A stretch of DNA of 13,560 bases from Xanthobacteraceae bacterium (lineage in GTDB: Bacteria; Pseudomonadota; Alphaproteobacteria; Rhizobiales; Xanthobacteraceae). Location: the NCBI GenBank assembly GCA_030039655.1, contig JASHVC010000027.1, positions 1-13,560 of the forward strand. Direction: 5' to 3'. Below are positions 1 to 6,706 of the stretch, in pieces; positions within the stretch are counted from its first letter, which is position 1, and each line of letters starts with the position of its first letter. A program made the translations under genes and the position numbers. Below the pieces are notes generated by a model, which was given only the letters and a program-made list of their open reading frames with translations, had not been told where the DNA came from and did not search any database.

Positions 1-2
1 TA

Positions 3-497
3 ACCGGCAATTGCGTTCTGCTGCGGCCGGAGAGCCGCGGCTATGTGCGCATCAAGTCGGCCGATCCACGCGAGGCTCCGGCCATCAACCCGAACTATCT
101 GGCGACCCAGAAGGACCGCGACACCATCACGGCGGGCGTTGCCGCCATGCGCCGGATCTTTCAGGCGCCCGCCATGGCACGCTACATCGCCGAGGAGATC
201 GAGCCGGGGGCGCAGTGCGACAACGACGACGAATTGCTCGATTTCATCCGCCGCCGCGGCTCCACCACCTATCATCCGGTCGGCACCTGCCGCATGGGCC
301 AGGATCCGAAGGCCGTTGTCGATGAGCGACTGCGGGTTCGCGGATTCTCAGGCCTACGCATAGTCGATGCCTCCATCATGCCAGCGGTGGTCTCCGGCAA
401 CACCAACGCAGCCACGATCATGATTGCCGAGAAGGGTACTGACATGATCCTGGAAGACACTAGGACTAAAACATCGGCTACCGCCCATGCGGCTTAA
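3..497 (+). CDS. GMC-family FAD-dependent oxidoreductase (choline/alcohol dehydrogenase type), C-terminal part only
   Basis: This is the 3' end of a gene that enters from the left edge; about 164 C-terminal residues are in the window, out of roughly 530-550 usual for the family. GMC enzymes oxidise alcohols with FAD. The visible part is the GMC C-terminal domain. It begins with the typical [12 protein letters not shown] and INPNYL segments, followed by [11 protein letters not shown], whose His (codon 273-275) is the expected catalytic base. The final FAD-contacting segment, [24 protein letters not shown], carries the second active-site position (Asn, codon 405-407). The reading frame is open from base 3 to the TAA at 495-497. 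The substrate cannot be inferred, because the substrate-binding half lies outside the window. The gene is convergent with the TPR gene. Family assignment is very secure; the specific name (choline, glucose or other alcohol dehydrogenase) is not. Confidence 0.93.
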   Translation, partial: TGNCVLLRPESRGYVRIKSADPREAPAINPNYLATQKDRDTITAGVAAMRRIFQAPAMARYIAEEIEPGAQCDNDDELLDFIRRRGSTTYHPVGTCRMGQDPKAVVDERLRVRGFSGLRIVDASIMPAVVSGNTNAATIMIAEKGTDMILEDTRTKTSATAHAA

Positions 498-540
498 AGG
501 GATGAATATGCCAAAAGAAGTCGGCTTAAATAGATACAGA

Positions 541-572
541 TTTTCCGGTCCTAATTCTCGGACCCTGAAAAA
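541..572. repeat. Imperfect inverted repeat between convergent genes (possible weak bidirectional terminator)
   Basis: GGTCC (547-551) and GGACC (560-564) form a 5-bp stem with an 8-base loop. Flanking TTTTC and GAAAA can extend it across a small asymmetric bulge. It lies at the junction of the converging GMC and TPR genes and includes the TPR stop codon (551-553). Termination is inferred from position only, since neither strand shows a clear U-tract directly after the stem. Confidence 0.3.
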
Positions 573-1810
573 GTATCCTCGATCATTGGCGAGATCGAGC
601 TTTCGCCCGATCCGCGGTCGACCATGTCCGCTGATATGCTTGGTGAAGGCGTGAGTCCTTGTTGCGCCACATCGTGAGCCCAAGTATCGCCCCCGCACTT
701 TATTGGAATCTCGAGCGCGGCGTTGAAGTCAGCCCTAGCTCGCTCCAGGTCTCCCACCTTCTGGTACGCTAATCCACGCGCCGCGAATGCGCTCATAAAG
801 ATTGGATCGAGTTTTACGGCCTGGCTGAATTCAGCGATTGCCTCATCCCGATGATCCTGCAGAAGCTTGGCAAAGCCCCGCGCGTAATGGGCCAATGGGT
901 ATTTGTCATTGATTTGAATCGCCAGATCGAAATCGGCGAATGCCTGTTCAAATGACCCCTTTCTCGCGTACATGGAGCCGCGCATCGCCAGGGCAAACGT
1001 ATGCTTGGGATTTATCTGAAGGACTTGGGTGTAGTAGGAGACCGCCCGATCCAGCTCGTTCTTTTTTGCGTAGAAGCTCCCGAGATTGGCGTAAGGCGCC
1101 GTCAGCTTGGGAGCTAGCCGCGTCGCCTGCTCAAAATCGGCTACCGCGCGGTCAAGCTCGCGCATGTTCAGATAGACAATACCGCGATAATTGTACGCCA
1201 GTGCAAATTTTGGACTGAGCTGGATCGCATGGTCTAAGTCGGCGATGGCACGGCCGAAGATGCACTCCCTCCCGTAAGCGGCGCCGCGAGTCGCATAGGA
1301 ATTAGGATAATTCGGATCAGCCTCGACACCTGCATTGGCGTCGAAGATTGCGCGGTCGAGACTACCCAAGTTGAGGAACGACAGGGCCCGAAGATCGTAG
1401 GCAGGAGCATAATTTGGCCGCTGCATGATCACGTGGTCAAAATCGATAATGGCGAAATTGTATCTGCTGAGCTTTCCGTAAGCGAAACCACGGTCAAAAT
1501 ACGCCATGGTCAAATCCGGAGCCAGATTGATCGTCTCGGTGAAATCCGAAACCGCACCTTTGAAATCGCCCGTTCGCTCTAGGGCAAGTCCTCGGTTGAA
1601 ATAGGCCGTCGTACGATCCTTGGGGTTCGTTTGCGTCGCCGCAATCATCGTTGAACAAGCGGAAACTCTTTCGTTCAGATCATTGTCTTTGCTCGTACAT
1701 TGACGATAGGCCGGCGGCGGCTCTCCCGCAGCAGTCGACAGGACATTGAACAAACAAGCGAAAGAAACGACGAAGAGCGCACAGCGTAATCGAGCCTTGA
1801 GGAAAGACAT
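551..1810 (-). CDS. Exported tetratricopeptide-repeat (TPR) protein, function unknown
   Basis: A 419-residue protein. Residues 1-28 look like a Sec signal peptide (basic start, hydrophobic core, STAAG before the likely cleavage site), so it is probably periplasmic. From about residue 67 to 372 there are nine consecutive 34-residue TPR units with the usual pattern, for example AYFNRGLALERTGDFKGAVSDF near the start and AFAARGLAYQKVGDLERARADF near the end. TPR arrays bind other proteins; no enzymatic domain is visible. The Cys-containing segments YRQC and SACS precede the array, and a Ser-rich tail of about 45 residues follows it. The frame is open to 2053, but the ATG at 1810 is chosen because the signal peptide starts there and the upstream part overlaps the SDR gene. 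It begins 28 bases after the SDR stop, so cotranscription is likely. Base composition is distinctly lower in GC than the neighbours. Partner and role are unknown. Confidence 0.85.
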   Translation of the reverse strand: MSFLKARLRCALFVVSFACLFNVLSTAAGEPPPAYRQCTSKDNDLNERVSACSTMIAATQTNPKDRTTAYFNRGLALERTGDFKGAVSDFTETINLAPDLTMAYFDRGFAYGKLSRYNFAIIDFDHVIMQRPNYAPAYDLRALSFLNLGSLDRAIFDANAGVEADPNYPNSYATRGAAYGRECIFGRAIADLDHAIQLSPKFALAYNYRGIVYLNMRELDRAVADFEQATRLAPKLTAPYANLGSFYAKKNELDRAVSYYTQVLQINPKHTFALAMRGSMYARKGSFEQAFADFDLAIQINDKYPLAHYARGFAKLLQDHRDEAIAEFSQAVKLDPIFMSAFAARGLAYQKVGDLERARADFNAALEIPIKCGGDTWAHDVAQQGLTPSPSISADMVDRGSGESSISPMIEDTFSGSEN

Positions 1811-1838
1811 TGGCCTGCTGCCCTGAAGTCGAAGCCCT

Positions 1839-2648
1839 TTAGGACTTGTCCATCGCGTTGTCGGCGACGAGTTCGGCGCCGTTAATATAGCTCGCCGCGT
1901 CAGAAACCGCGAACACGATGAGATTGGCGATTTCTTCGGGCGCCCCCCAGCGCGTGTCGCGAGCCCCCTGATTGGTCGACCATTGCGCTCGCTCGTGTGC
2001 GGCCTCGTCGGCGCTGAGCTTTCTTTTGGCAACCTCGCGTTCCCATTTGGCAAAGCGCTCGGGCGTATTAATAAAGCCCGGAATCACGCAGTTGACGCGG
2101 ATGTTGTGCGGCGCAAGCTCGTTCGCCAGCACTTTGGAAAAACGTATTTCGGCGGCTTTCGCCGGCCCCGTACAAGATGACAGGAACGGCGGGTTCAGTG
2201 TCATGATCCCGGTCTCGCCGCTCACGTTGAGGATGCGGCCGCCACCTTGGGCGATCATCATCGGCACAATACGCTGACAAATGCGGAATTGGGCGAAGAA
2301 ATTGATCGCCATACCCTCGACGAGTTCTTCGTCAGTCACATTAAGAAACGGCTTGTAGGTGCCCGTGCCCGCATTGTTGACCAGAATGTCGATGCGCCCA
2401 AGTTTGTCGCGCACGATCTGGGGAATCCGTTCGATCTGTTCGACTTTTGTCACATCGAGCGGTTGCGTTTCGATCTTCATCTGCGTGGTCTGCATGATGT
2501 CACGAGCTGCTTCCGCAAGTGCCGCCTCCCGGCGCGCGCAAATCAGTACCTTCACGCCTTCCCGCGCCAGCGCCCGCGCCGTCTCCAGACCTATCCCCTT
2601 GCTCCCGCCGGTGATGAGCGCCGTCTTGCCTGCAAGCCCCAGTTCCAT
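1839..2648 (-). CDS. Short-chain dehydrogenase/reductase (SDR) family protein lacking the catalytic Tyr
   Basis: A 269-residue Rossmann-fold protein of normal classical-SDR length. The cofactor motif TGGSKGIG is at 13-20, NNAG at 91-94, the structural Asn at 116 (AINFFA), a candidate active-site Ser at 143 (NVSG) and Lys at 164. ARR at 38-40, after the second beta strand, is compatible with NADP(H) use. In classical SDRs the active site reads Tyr-xxx-Lys; here the position four before the Lys is Thr160 (SSCTGPAKAA), and no Tyr occurs anywhere between residues 135 and 172. Activity may therefore be altered or lost. The start at 2648 is supported by a strong ribosome-binding site and a typical N-terminus (LAGKTALITGG); the frame itself continues upstream to 2798. 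It is transcribed divergently from the ABC importer and precedes the TPR gene. An oxidative step on an imported compound is only inferred from this setting. Confidence 0.88.
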   Translation of the reverse strand: MELGLAGKTALITGGSKGIGLETARALAREGVKVLICARREAALAEAARDIMQTTQMKIETQPLDVTKVEQIERIPQIVRDKLGRIDILVNNAGTGTYKPFLNVTDEELVEGMAINFFAQFRICQRIVPMMIAQGGGRILNVSGETGIMTLNPPFLSSCTGPAKAAEIRFSKVLANELAPHNIRVNCVIPGFINTPERFAKWEREVAKRKLSADEAAHERAQWSTNQGARDTRWGAPEEIANLIVFAVSDAASYINGAELVADNAMDKS

Positions 2649-2650
2649 TG

Positions 2651-2661
2651 CCCTCTTCCTT
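2651..2661 (-). promoter_or_regulatory. Ribosome-binding site of the SDR gene
   Basis: Read on the minus strand, AAGGAAGAGGG ends two bases before the ATG at 2648. The purine-rich GGAAG core is at a good distance, and it decides this start over upstream in-frame codons as far as 2798. Confidence 0.7.
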
Positions 2662-2705
2662 GCGCCGCCTCCCGCTGACGGCTGCGTCGATAAAGAAGCA
2701 ATCGC

Positions 2706-2723
2706 CGTGGGTCCTATCCCACG
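2706..2723. promoter_or_regulatory. Palindrome CGTGGG-N6-CCCACG in the divergent promoter region (candidate operator)
   Basis: CGTGGG (2706-2711) and CCCACG (2718-2723) form a perfect 6-bp inverted repeat with a TCCTAT spacer. It lies between the divergent SDR and importer genes, about 60 bases upstream of the SDR ATG and about 40 bases upstream of a plausible -35 for the importer. This placement suits a transcription-factor site serving both directions. It could equally be a chance palindrome; no regulator gene is visible nearby. Confidence 0.35.
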
Positions 2724-2746
2724 CGAAAATGACAGCTTATCGCGCT

Positions 2747-2774
2747 TTGCGCTCCATCGGGCGGAGGATATAGT
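2747..2774 (+). promoter_or_regulatory. Candidate sigma-70 promoter of the ABC importer operon
   Basis: TTGCGC (2747-2752) and TATAGT (2769-2774) are separated by 16 bases. The -10 matches the consensus at five of six positions, the -35 at only three. The predicted start near 2781 would give a leader of about 65 bases before the ATG at 2846. No other good pair was seen in this gap on the plus strand. Confidence 0.4.
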
Positions 2775-2830
2775 ACGACGCAAAGTGTCAAAGAACACGA
2801 CAAACTGCGGGAGTGAACGAAAGCAAACTC

Positions 2831-2840
2831 GAGGAGGAAA
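2831..2840 (+). promoter_or_regulatory. Strong Shine-Dalgarno site of the substrate-binding protein gene
   Basis: AGGAGG at 2832-2837 is an exact match to the anti-SD sequence and sits 8 bases before the ATG at 2846. It rules against the in-frame GTG at 2813, which would add 11 charged residues in front of a clean signal peptide. Confidence 0.85.
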
Positions 2841-2845
2841 TCAAA

Positions 2846-4036
2846 ATGAAGCTGACTCGTCGTCAAGCGCTGAAGTCTGCCGGCGCCGCAATTGTTGTGA
2901 GCAGCCTGGCTAAGCCCGCAATCGCGGCTAAAGATTCGATCCCGATCGGCTATTTGCCGGCGCTGACCGGCCCCTCGTCCTCCACCGGCGTCGGCATCAA
3001 CCGCGGAATTCTATTGGCGGTGAAGGAGATCAACGACGCCGGCGGCATCGACGGCCGCCCGCTGGAGCTGATCACCCGCGATACGCAAAGCGATCCTACC
3101 AAGGCCGTCAATGGCGCGGCCGAACTGACCCGCGGACAAAATGTGAGCGTCGTATTCGGTCCGGTCAATTCTGGCGAGTCGCTCGCGGTGGTACCGCTGC
3201 TCGCGCGCACGAATACACCGCAGGTGCATCCGTGCTGGGTCGACACTCTGACCGACGTGCAGAAATATCCCATGTGCTTCCGCAATGCCCCCACTAATCA
3301 GCAGATCGGCGGCGCGGCGAACCGGTATGTGGTCGAAGTGCTCAGCCGCAAGAAGGTCGCGGTCATCAGCGACACTACCGGCTACGGCACCGCGTCGGTC
3401 AACGCTTATGTGCCGATGCTCAAGGCCAGAGGCGCCGAGGTGGTCTATCAAGGCAACGTCGACGCCGCCAATCCCGACCTTAAGCCTGAGTTGTTGCGCA
3501 TGCAGTCCGCAGGAGCGGAAGCCATCATGCCCTGGAGCGTGAATGCGGGCTTCCTGTCGCGCATTATCAACACGCGCGGCGACATGGGCTGGGACGTACC
3601 CATCGTCGGTCAGACGACGCTTGGCTCCGGTCAGACGAAAGCCTTGCTGGAAAAGCCCGAATATTGGGCGAAGGTCTATCCCAACAATTTCCGCCCGGTT
3701 TGCTACACGCCGGGTGGCAAGCTTCCGGATCGTACCACGGAGTTCCTCGGCCGTCTGAAGAGCGCCAACATCGATATGGGCGACACGCTGCTGTGGTGGA
3801 TCGCCCTTGGCTACGACTCGCCGCGCATGATCGCCCAGGCGATGAAGGCGGTCGGCACCGAGCCGGCCAAGCTCGTCGAGTATCTCAATGCGCTCAAGGG
3901 ATTCCCGGGCGTGTACGGGGACATTACCTTCAGCCCCGAAAGGCACGACGGCTATCCGGACGAGGAAGTGGTCATGGTCGAGGCCAACTCGCTCAAGGAC
4001 GGCGCGTTCAATCTGGCACCGGGCTACAACGCTTGA
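2846..4036 (+). CDS. HAAT-family ABC transporter substrate-binding protein (branched-chain amino acid type)
   Basis: A 396-residue periplasmic binding protein of the Peripla_BP_6 (LivJ/LivK-like) family. The N-terminus has a signal peptide with a twin-arginine start (TRRQALK, residues 4-10), a hydrophobic core and AIA-A as the probable cleavage site near residue 27, so Tat export is possible. The mature part starts with the family hallmark IPIGYLPALTGPSSSTG, followed by GILLAVKEINDAGGIDG, DTQSDPTKAV and the VFGPVNSGES loop, which in relatives contacts the ligand alpha-carboxylate. Cys130 and Cys144 could form a disulfide. It heads the importer operon with the strongest ribosome-binding site of the cluster, as expected for the most abundant component. 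The family covers amino acids, amides, urea and aromatic acids, so the substrate cannot be named. Confidence 0.93.
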   Translation: MKLTRRQALKSAGAAIVVSSLAKPAIAAKDSIPIGYLPALTGPSSSTGVGINRGILLAVKEINDAGGIDGRPLELITRDTQSDPTKAVNGAAELTRGQNVSVVFGPVNSGESLAVVPLLARTNTPQVHPCWVDTLTDVQKYPMCFRNAPTNQQIGGAANRYVVEVLSRKKVAVISDTTGYGTASVNAYVPMLKARGAEVVYQGNVDAANPDLKPELLRMQSAGAEAIMPWSVNAGFLSRIINTRGDMGWDVPIVGQTTLGSGQTKALLEKPEYWAKVYPNNFRPVCYTPGGKLPDRTTEFLGRLKSANIDMGDTLLWWIALGYDSPRMIAQAMKAVGTEPAKLVEYLNALKGFPGVYGDITFSPERHDGYPDEEVVMVEANSLKDGAFNLAPGYNA

Positions 4037-4040
4037 GCCG

Positions 4041-4898
4041 ATGGTCCAGTCGATTGTTCTGTCCGGGGTGGCGGTCGGTTGCATCTACGCACTGATCGGC
4101 ATCACCTACAACGTGATGTTCTCCGCCTCGCGCGTGTTCAGCTTCACGGCTGGCACGCTCGGCATGCTCGGCGGCGTGCTCGGCTCGCTGTTCATCAGCC
4201 GCATGGGCATGCCGGCGGCGGTCGGCTTCCTCCTTGCACTGGCCGGCGGCGCTCTGCTCGGCCTCGTCACCGAGATCGTCGCGGTGCGGCCGGTGCTGCG
4301 GAGCCTGGATCAGCATCTCTATGTGCTCTCCACCCTGGCGCTAGCGCTGATGGTCCAGCAGTTCATTGCCATCAAGTGGGGCACGGATGCGCGGCCGTTT
4401 CCCCGGCTGATCGATATCGGTTCCAGCAGCTTCGATCAGCGATTCTGGCTACCGATGGCGGCCTGTGTGGTGGTGATTGTTGGGTTAGAGCTGCTGTATC
4501 GCCGCACGCTGGTGGGCCGCGCCTTTCTGGCAATCGCCGAGGACACTTACGCGGCGCGCGCCCTCGGCCTGCCGGAACGCAGCTTGCGCATGGCGAGCTA
4601 CGCGCTCGCCGGCATTATCGGCGCGCTTGCGGGCTTCGCCGGCGGTGAATTGTTGCTGGCTTTCTTCGGCAATGCGCCCATGCTCACCTTCTATGGTTTC
4701 GTTCCGGTCGCGCTCGGCGGCATGGGCAACAATCGCGGTGCAGTGGTTGCCGGCCTCCTGCTCGGGCTGTTTCAGCAAGCCGCAAACTTTCTGGTGGGCG
4801 GCATCTTCGCCTCGGTAGCCGTCTTCACCGTGTTCATCATTGTCCTGCTGGTGCGCCCCGAGGGTCTCGCCGGCGCCGCAGCCCAGCGCCGCGTTTGA
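4041..4898 (+). CDS. livH: ABC transporter permease, LivH type
   Basis: A 285-residue polytopic inner-membrane protein of the LivH family (E. coli LivH is 308 residues). The N-terminal helix GCIYALIGITYNVMFS and the following VFSFTAGTLGMLGG correspond to the conserved LivH opening. The cytoplasmic loop FLAIAEDTYAARALGL is the EAA-type coupling motif that meets the ATPase subunits. The C-terminal ALGGMGNNRGAVVAGLLLGLFQ is the other family hallmark. It starts 4 bases after the stop of the binding-protein gene, without a good ribosome-binding site of its own, so translational coupling is likely. It would form a heterodimeric channel with the LivM half of the next protein. The family is certain. 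The symbol denotes family rather than proven leucine transport. Confidence 0.92.
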   Translation: MVQSIVLSGVAVGCIYALIGITYNVMFSASRVFSFTAGTLGMLGGVLGSLFISRMGMPAAVGFLLALAGGALLGLVTEIVAVRPVLRSLDQHLYVLSTLALALMVQQFIAIKWGTDARPFPRLIDIGSSSFDQRFWLPMAACVVVIVGLELLYRRTLVGRAFLAIAEDTYAARALGLPERSLRMASYALAGIIGALAGFAGGELLLAFFGNAPMLTFYGFVPVALGGMGNNRGAVVAGLLLGLFQQAANFLVGGIFASVAVFTVFIIVLLVRPEGLAGAAAQRRV

Positions 4899-6706
4899 TG
4901 GATATCCCGGCCGCACAATTTCGCGCGAGCCGGGCTCAAGGGCTCGGCTCGCTGAATGTTATCAGCACTGGCCTCCCCTTTCTTGCGCTCCTGCTTGTCG
5001 GCGCCACTTTCCCGTTGTTCGGCGGCGGCTACTGGGGGGTGATCGCGACCCGCGCCTGCGTCTACTGGGTGCTGGTGTCCGGTCTCAACCTCGTAGTCGG
5101 CTTTGCCGGTCAGATCGCCATCGGTTGGGTCGCGCTGCTCACGCTCGGCGCCTACACCACGAGCGTTCTCGCGGCCGGCAATGTCACGCCGCCATTTCCG
5201 CCCTATCTGGCGCTGGCGGCAGCGGCCTTGGTCGGCGCCGTCTTCGGTTTGATCGTCGGTTTGCCCGCGTTACGGCTGCGCACGTTCTATTTCGCCATCA
5301 CCACGCTGGGCTTCGCCACTATTGTCACTCAAGTGGCGCTGGCTTGGCAAAGCGTGACGGGCGGTGGCGTGGGCGTTCCCGGGCCCGTGTTCCCAGAGCC
5401 GTTCTCTTCGTTGTGGGGTTTCTATTATTTCTGCTTCGGACTGGCCGCGATCTGCACCTGGATGACGGCGAATATCGCGGCGAGCCGGTTCGGCCGCGCG
5501 CTCACCGCAATCCGTGATGCGGAAGTCGCGGCTGAAGCCAGCGGCATCTCGAAGCCTACTCTGCTGACATGGGTGTTTCTGTTCAGCGGCGCGGTCGCGG
5601 CAGTCGCGGGCGGACTGTTTGCCTCGTTGCAGTCTTACATCACACCAGACGCGTTCACACTCGACCTTTCGGTGCTGTTCTTCATCGCCATCCTGATCGG
5701 CGGCCGCGGATCCATTCTGGGGCCACTGCTCGGCATCATTTTGCTGACGGTGCTGCCGGAATTCGCTGCGCCGTTGGTAGCCTGGTCGACGTTTTTGTAT
5801 GCGGCGCTGCTGCTGGTCATCGTGCTGGCGATGCCGGGCGGAATTGCGGAGATTTTAGACTTCAAGAACCGTCGCCCTCTGGCGAGCCATCGCGCCATCA
5901 TCCCGCGGCCTGACCTACTCCCACAGCTCCTCGGTGCGCCAAACGGCGCAGCTGGCACCTTGACGCTGGAACAGGTGGCCCTGAGCTTCGGCGGCGTGCA
6001 CGCCATCGACGGCCTCGATCTCGAGATCCGTCCGGGACAAGTGCACGGATTGATCGGTCCCAATGGCAGCGGCAAGACCACGACACTAAACGTCATCTCC
6101 GGCTATTATGCGCAGCAGTCTGGCGCGGTCAGGCTCAACGGCGCGGCGCTGCCGGTATTCGCACGCGAGCGGCGCGCACGGATGCGAATTGCGCGCACGT
6201 TCCAGACCCCGCGTATAGTCGGCTCCGCGTCGGTGCTGGAGAACGTGATGATCGGCGGCACCATCGACGGCGAAGCCACCTTCGTCGAGTCATTATTGTC
6301 GCTACCGCGCCATCGGCGTGACGAAGCCATGTTGCACGACACCGCCATGTTGGCGCTGACCATCGTCGGACTGGTACAACTCGCGCCGGTGCGCGCCGAT
6401 CGGCTGCAGCACAGCGAGCTGCGTTTCACCGAGATCGCCCGTGCCTTGATGCTTCGCCCGGCGTTCCTGCTGCTGGACGAGCCGGCGGCCGGACTCTCGG
6501 CCGACGAAATCGCGCGGCTTGGCGCACTGGTCGTGGCCATCGCCCGCGCCGGCACCGGCGTACTTCTTGTGGAGCATCATGCCGATCTGATCTTCGACAT
6601 CTGCCACCACGTCACCGTGCTCAACCTCGGCAAGAGGCTTGCCGCCGGCACTCCGGTCGAAATCCGCTCGCATCGGGAGGTCGTCAATGCCTATCTCGGC
6701 GGCTGA
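4898..6706 (+). CDS. Fused LivM permease - LivG ATPase of a HAAT ABC importer
   Basis: A 602-residue fusion. Residues 1-320 are a LivM-type permease: GLNLVVGFAGQIAIG at 62-76, LRTFYFAITTLGF at 127-139, the coupling loop RFGRALTAIRDAEVAAEASGI at 197-217, and IGGRGSILGPLLG at 267-279. After a linker of about 30 residues, 354-602 is a LivG-type ATPase: Walker A GPNGSGKTT at 387-395, Q-loop Gln436, Walker B FLLLDEPAAGL at 523-533 with catalytic Glu528, and switch His560 in LLVEHH. The ABC signature is degenerate: LQHSELR at 503-509, where relatives have LSGGQ or L-x-x-G-x-Q-R. The ATG overlaps the livH stop by one base (TGATG). Such LivM-LivG fusions are known in Rhizobiales. The fusion is read through one uninterrupted frame, so it is not an assembly artefact of adjacent genes. 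Confidence 0.93.
   Translation: MDIPAAQFRASRAQGLGSLNVISTGLPFLALLLVGATFPLFGGGYWGVIATRACVYWVLVSGLNLVVGFAGQIAIGWVALLTLGAYTTSVLAAGNVTPPFPPYLALAAAALVGAVFGLIVGLPALRLRTFYFAITTLGFATIVTQVALAWQSVTGGGVGVPGPVFPEPFSSLWGFYYFCFGLAAICTWMTANIAASRFGRALTAIRDAEVAAEASGISKPTLLTWVFLFSGAVAAVAGGLFASLQSYITPDAFTLDLSVLFFIAILIGGRGSILGPLLGIILLTVLPEFAAPLVAWSTFLYAALLLVIVLAMPGGIAEILDFKNRRPLASHRAIIPRPDLLPQLLGAPNGAAGTLTLEQVALSFGGVHAIDGLDLEIRPGQVHGLIGPNGSGKTTTLNVISGYYAQQSGAVRLNGAALPVFARERRARMRIARTFQTPRIVGSASVLENVMIGGTIDGEATFVESLLSLPRHRRDEAMLHDTAMLALTIVGLVQLAPVRADRLQHSELRFTEIARALMLRPAFLLLDEPAAGLSADEIARLGALVVAIARAGTGVLLVEHHADLIFDICHHVTVLNLGKRLAAGTPVEIRSHREVVNAYLGG
6675..6680 (+). promoter_or_regulatory. Ribosome-binding site of livF inside the fused livM-livG gene
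   Basis: GGGAGG lies 6 bases before the ATG at 6687 and within the last codons of the upstream gene. It selects this start over an in-frame upstream codon at 6639, and it fits the 20-base overlap of the two genes. Confidence 0.7.

Noticed and set aside
547..564. GGTCC/GGACC hairpin as a true intrinsic terminator
   Set aside because: Stem is only 5 bp and there is no T-run after it on either strand; kept only as a low-confidence inverted repeat.
1811..2053. N-terminal extension of the TPR protein to an upstream in-frame start at 2053
   Set aside because: The extension overlaps the SDR gene and is low-complexity Arg/Pro/Ser. A proper signal peptide begins at the ATG at 1810.
2785..2790. Exact TTGACA on the minus strand as -35 of the SDR gene
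   Set aside because: The TATATC downstream is only 13 bases away, and no -10 occurs at 16-18 bases, so I did not call a promoter there.
2649..2798. N-terminal extension of the SDR protein to 2798
   Set aside because: A strong ribosome-binding site precedes the ATG at 2648 and the SDR fold begins immediately after it; the extra 50 residues do not resemble SDRs.
3011..4084. A 357-codon minus-strand open frame opposite the substrate-binding protein
   Set aside because: The plus frame has a complete, well-conserved binding protein with a strong ribosome-binding site; the antisense product is His/Arg-rich and unlike any family.
4898..6706. LivM and LivG as two genes merged by a sequencing error
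   Set aside because: The junction (about residues 320-354) is an uninterrupted linker without frame change or internal start with a ribosome-binding site, and this fusion type is known in Rhizobiales.
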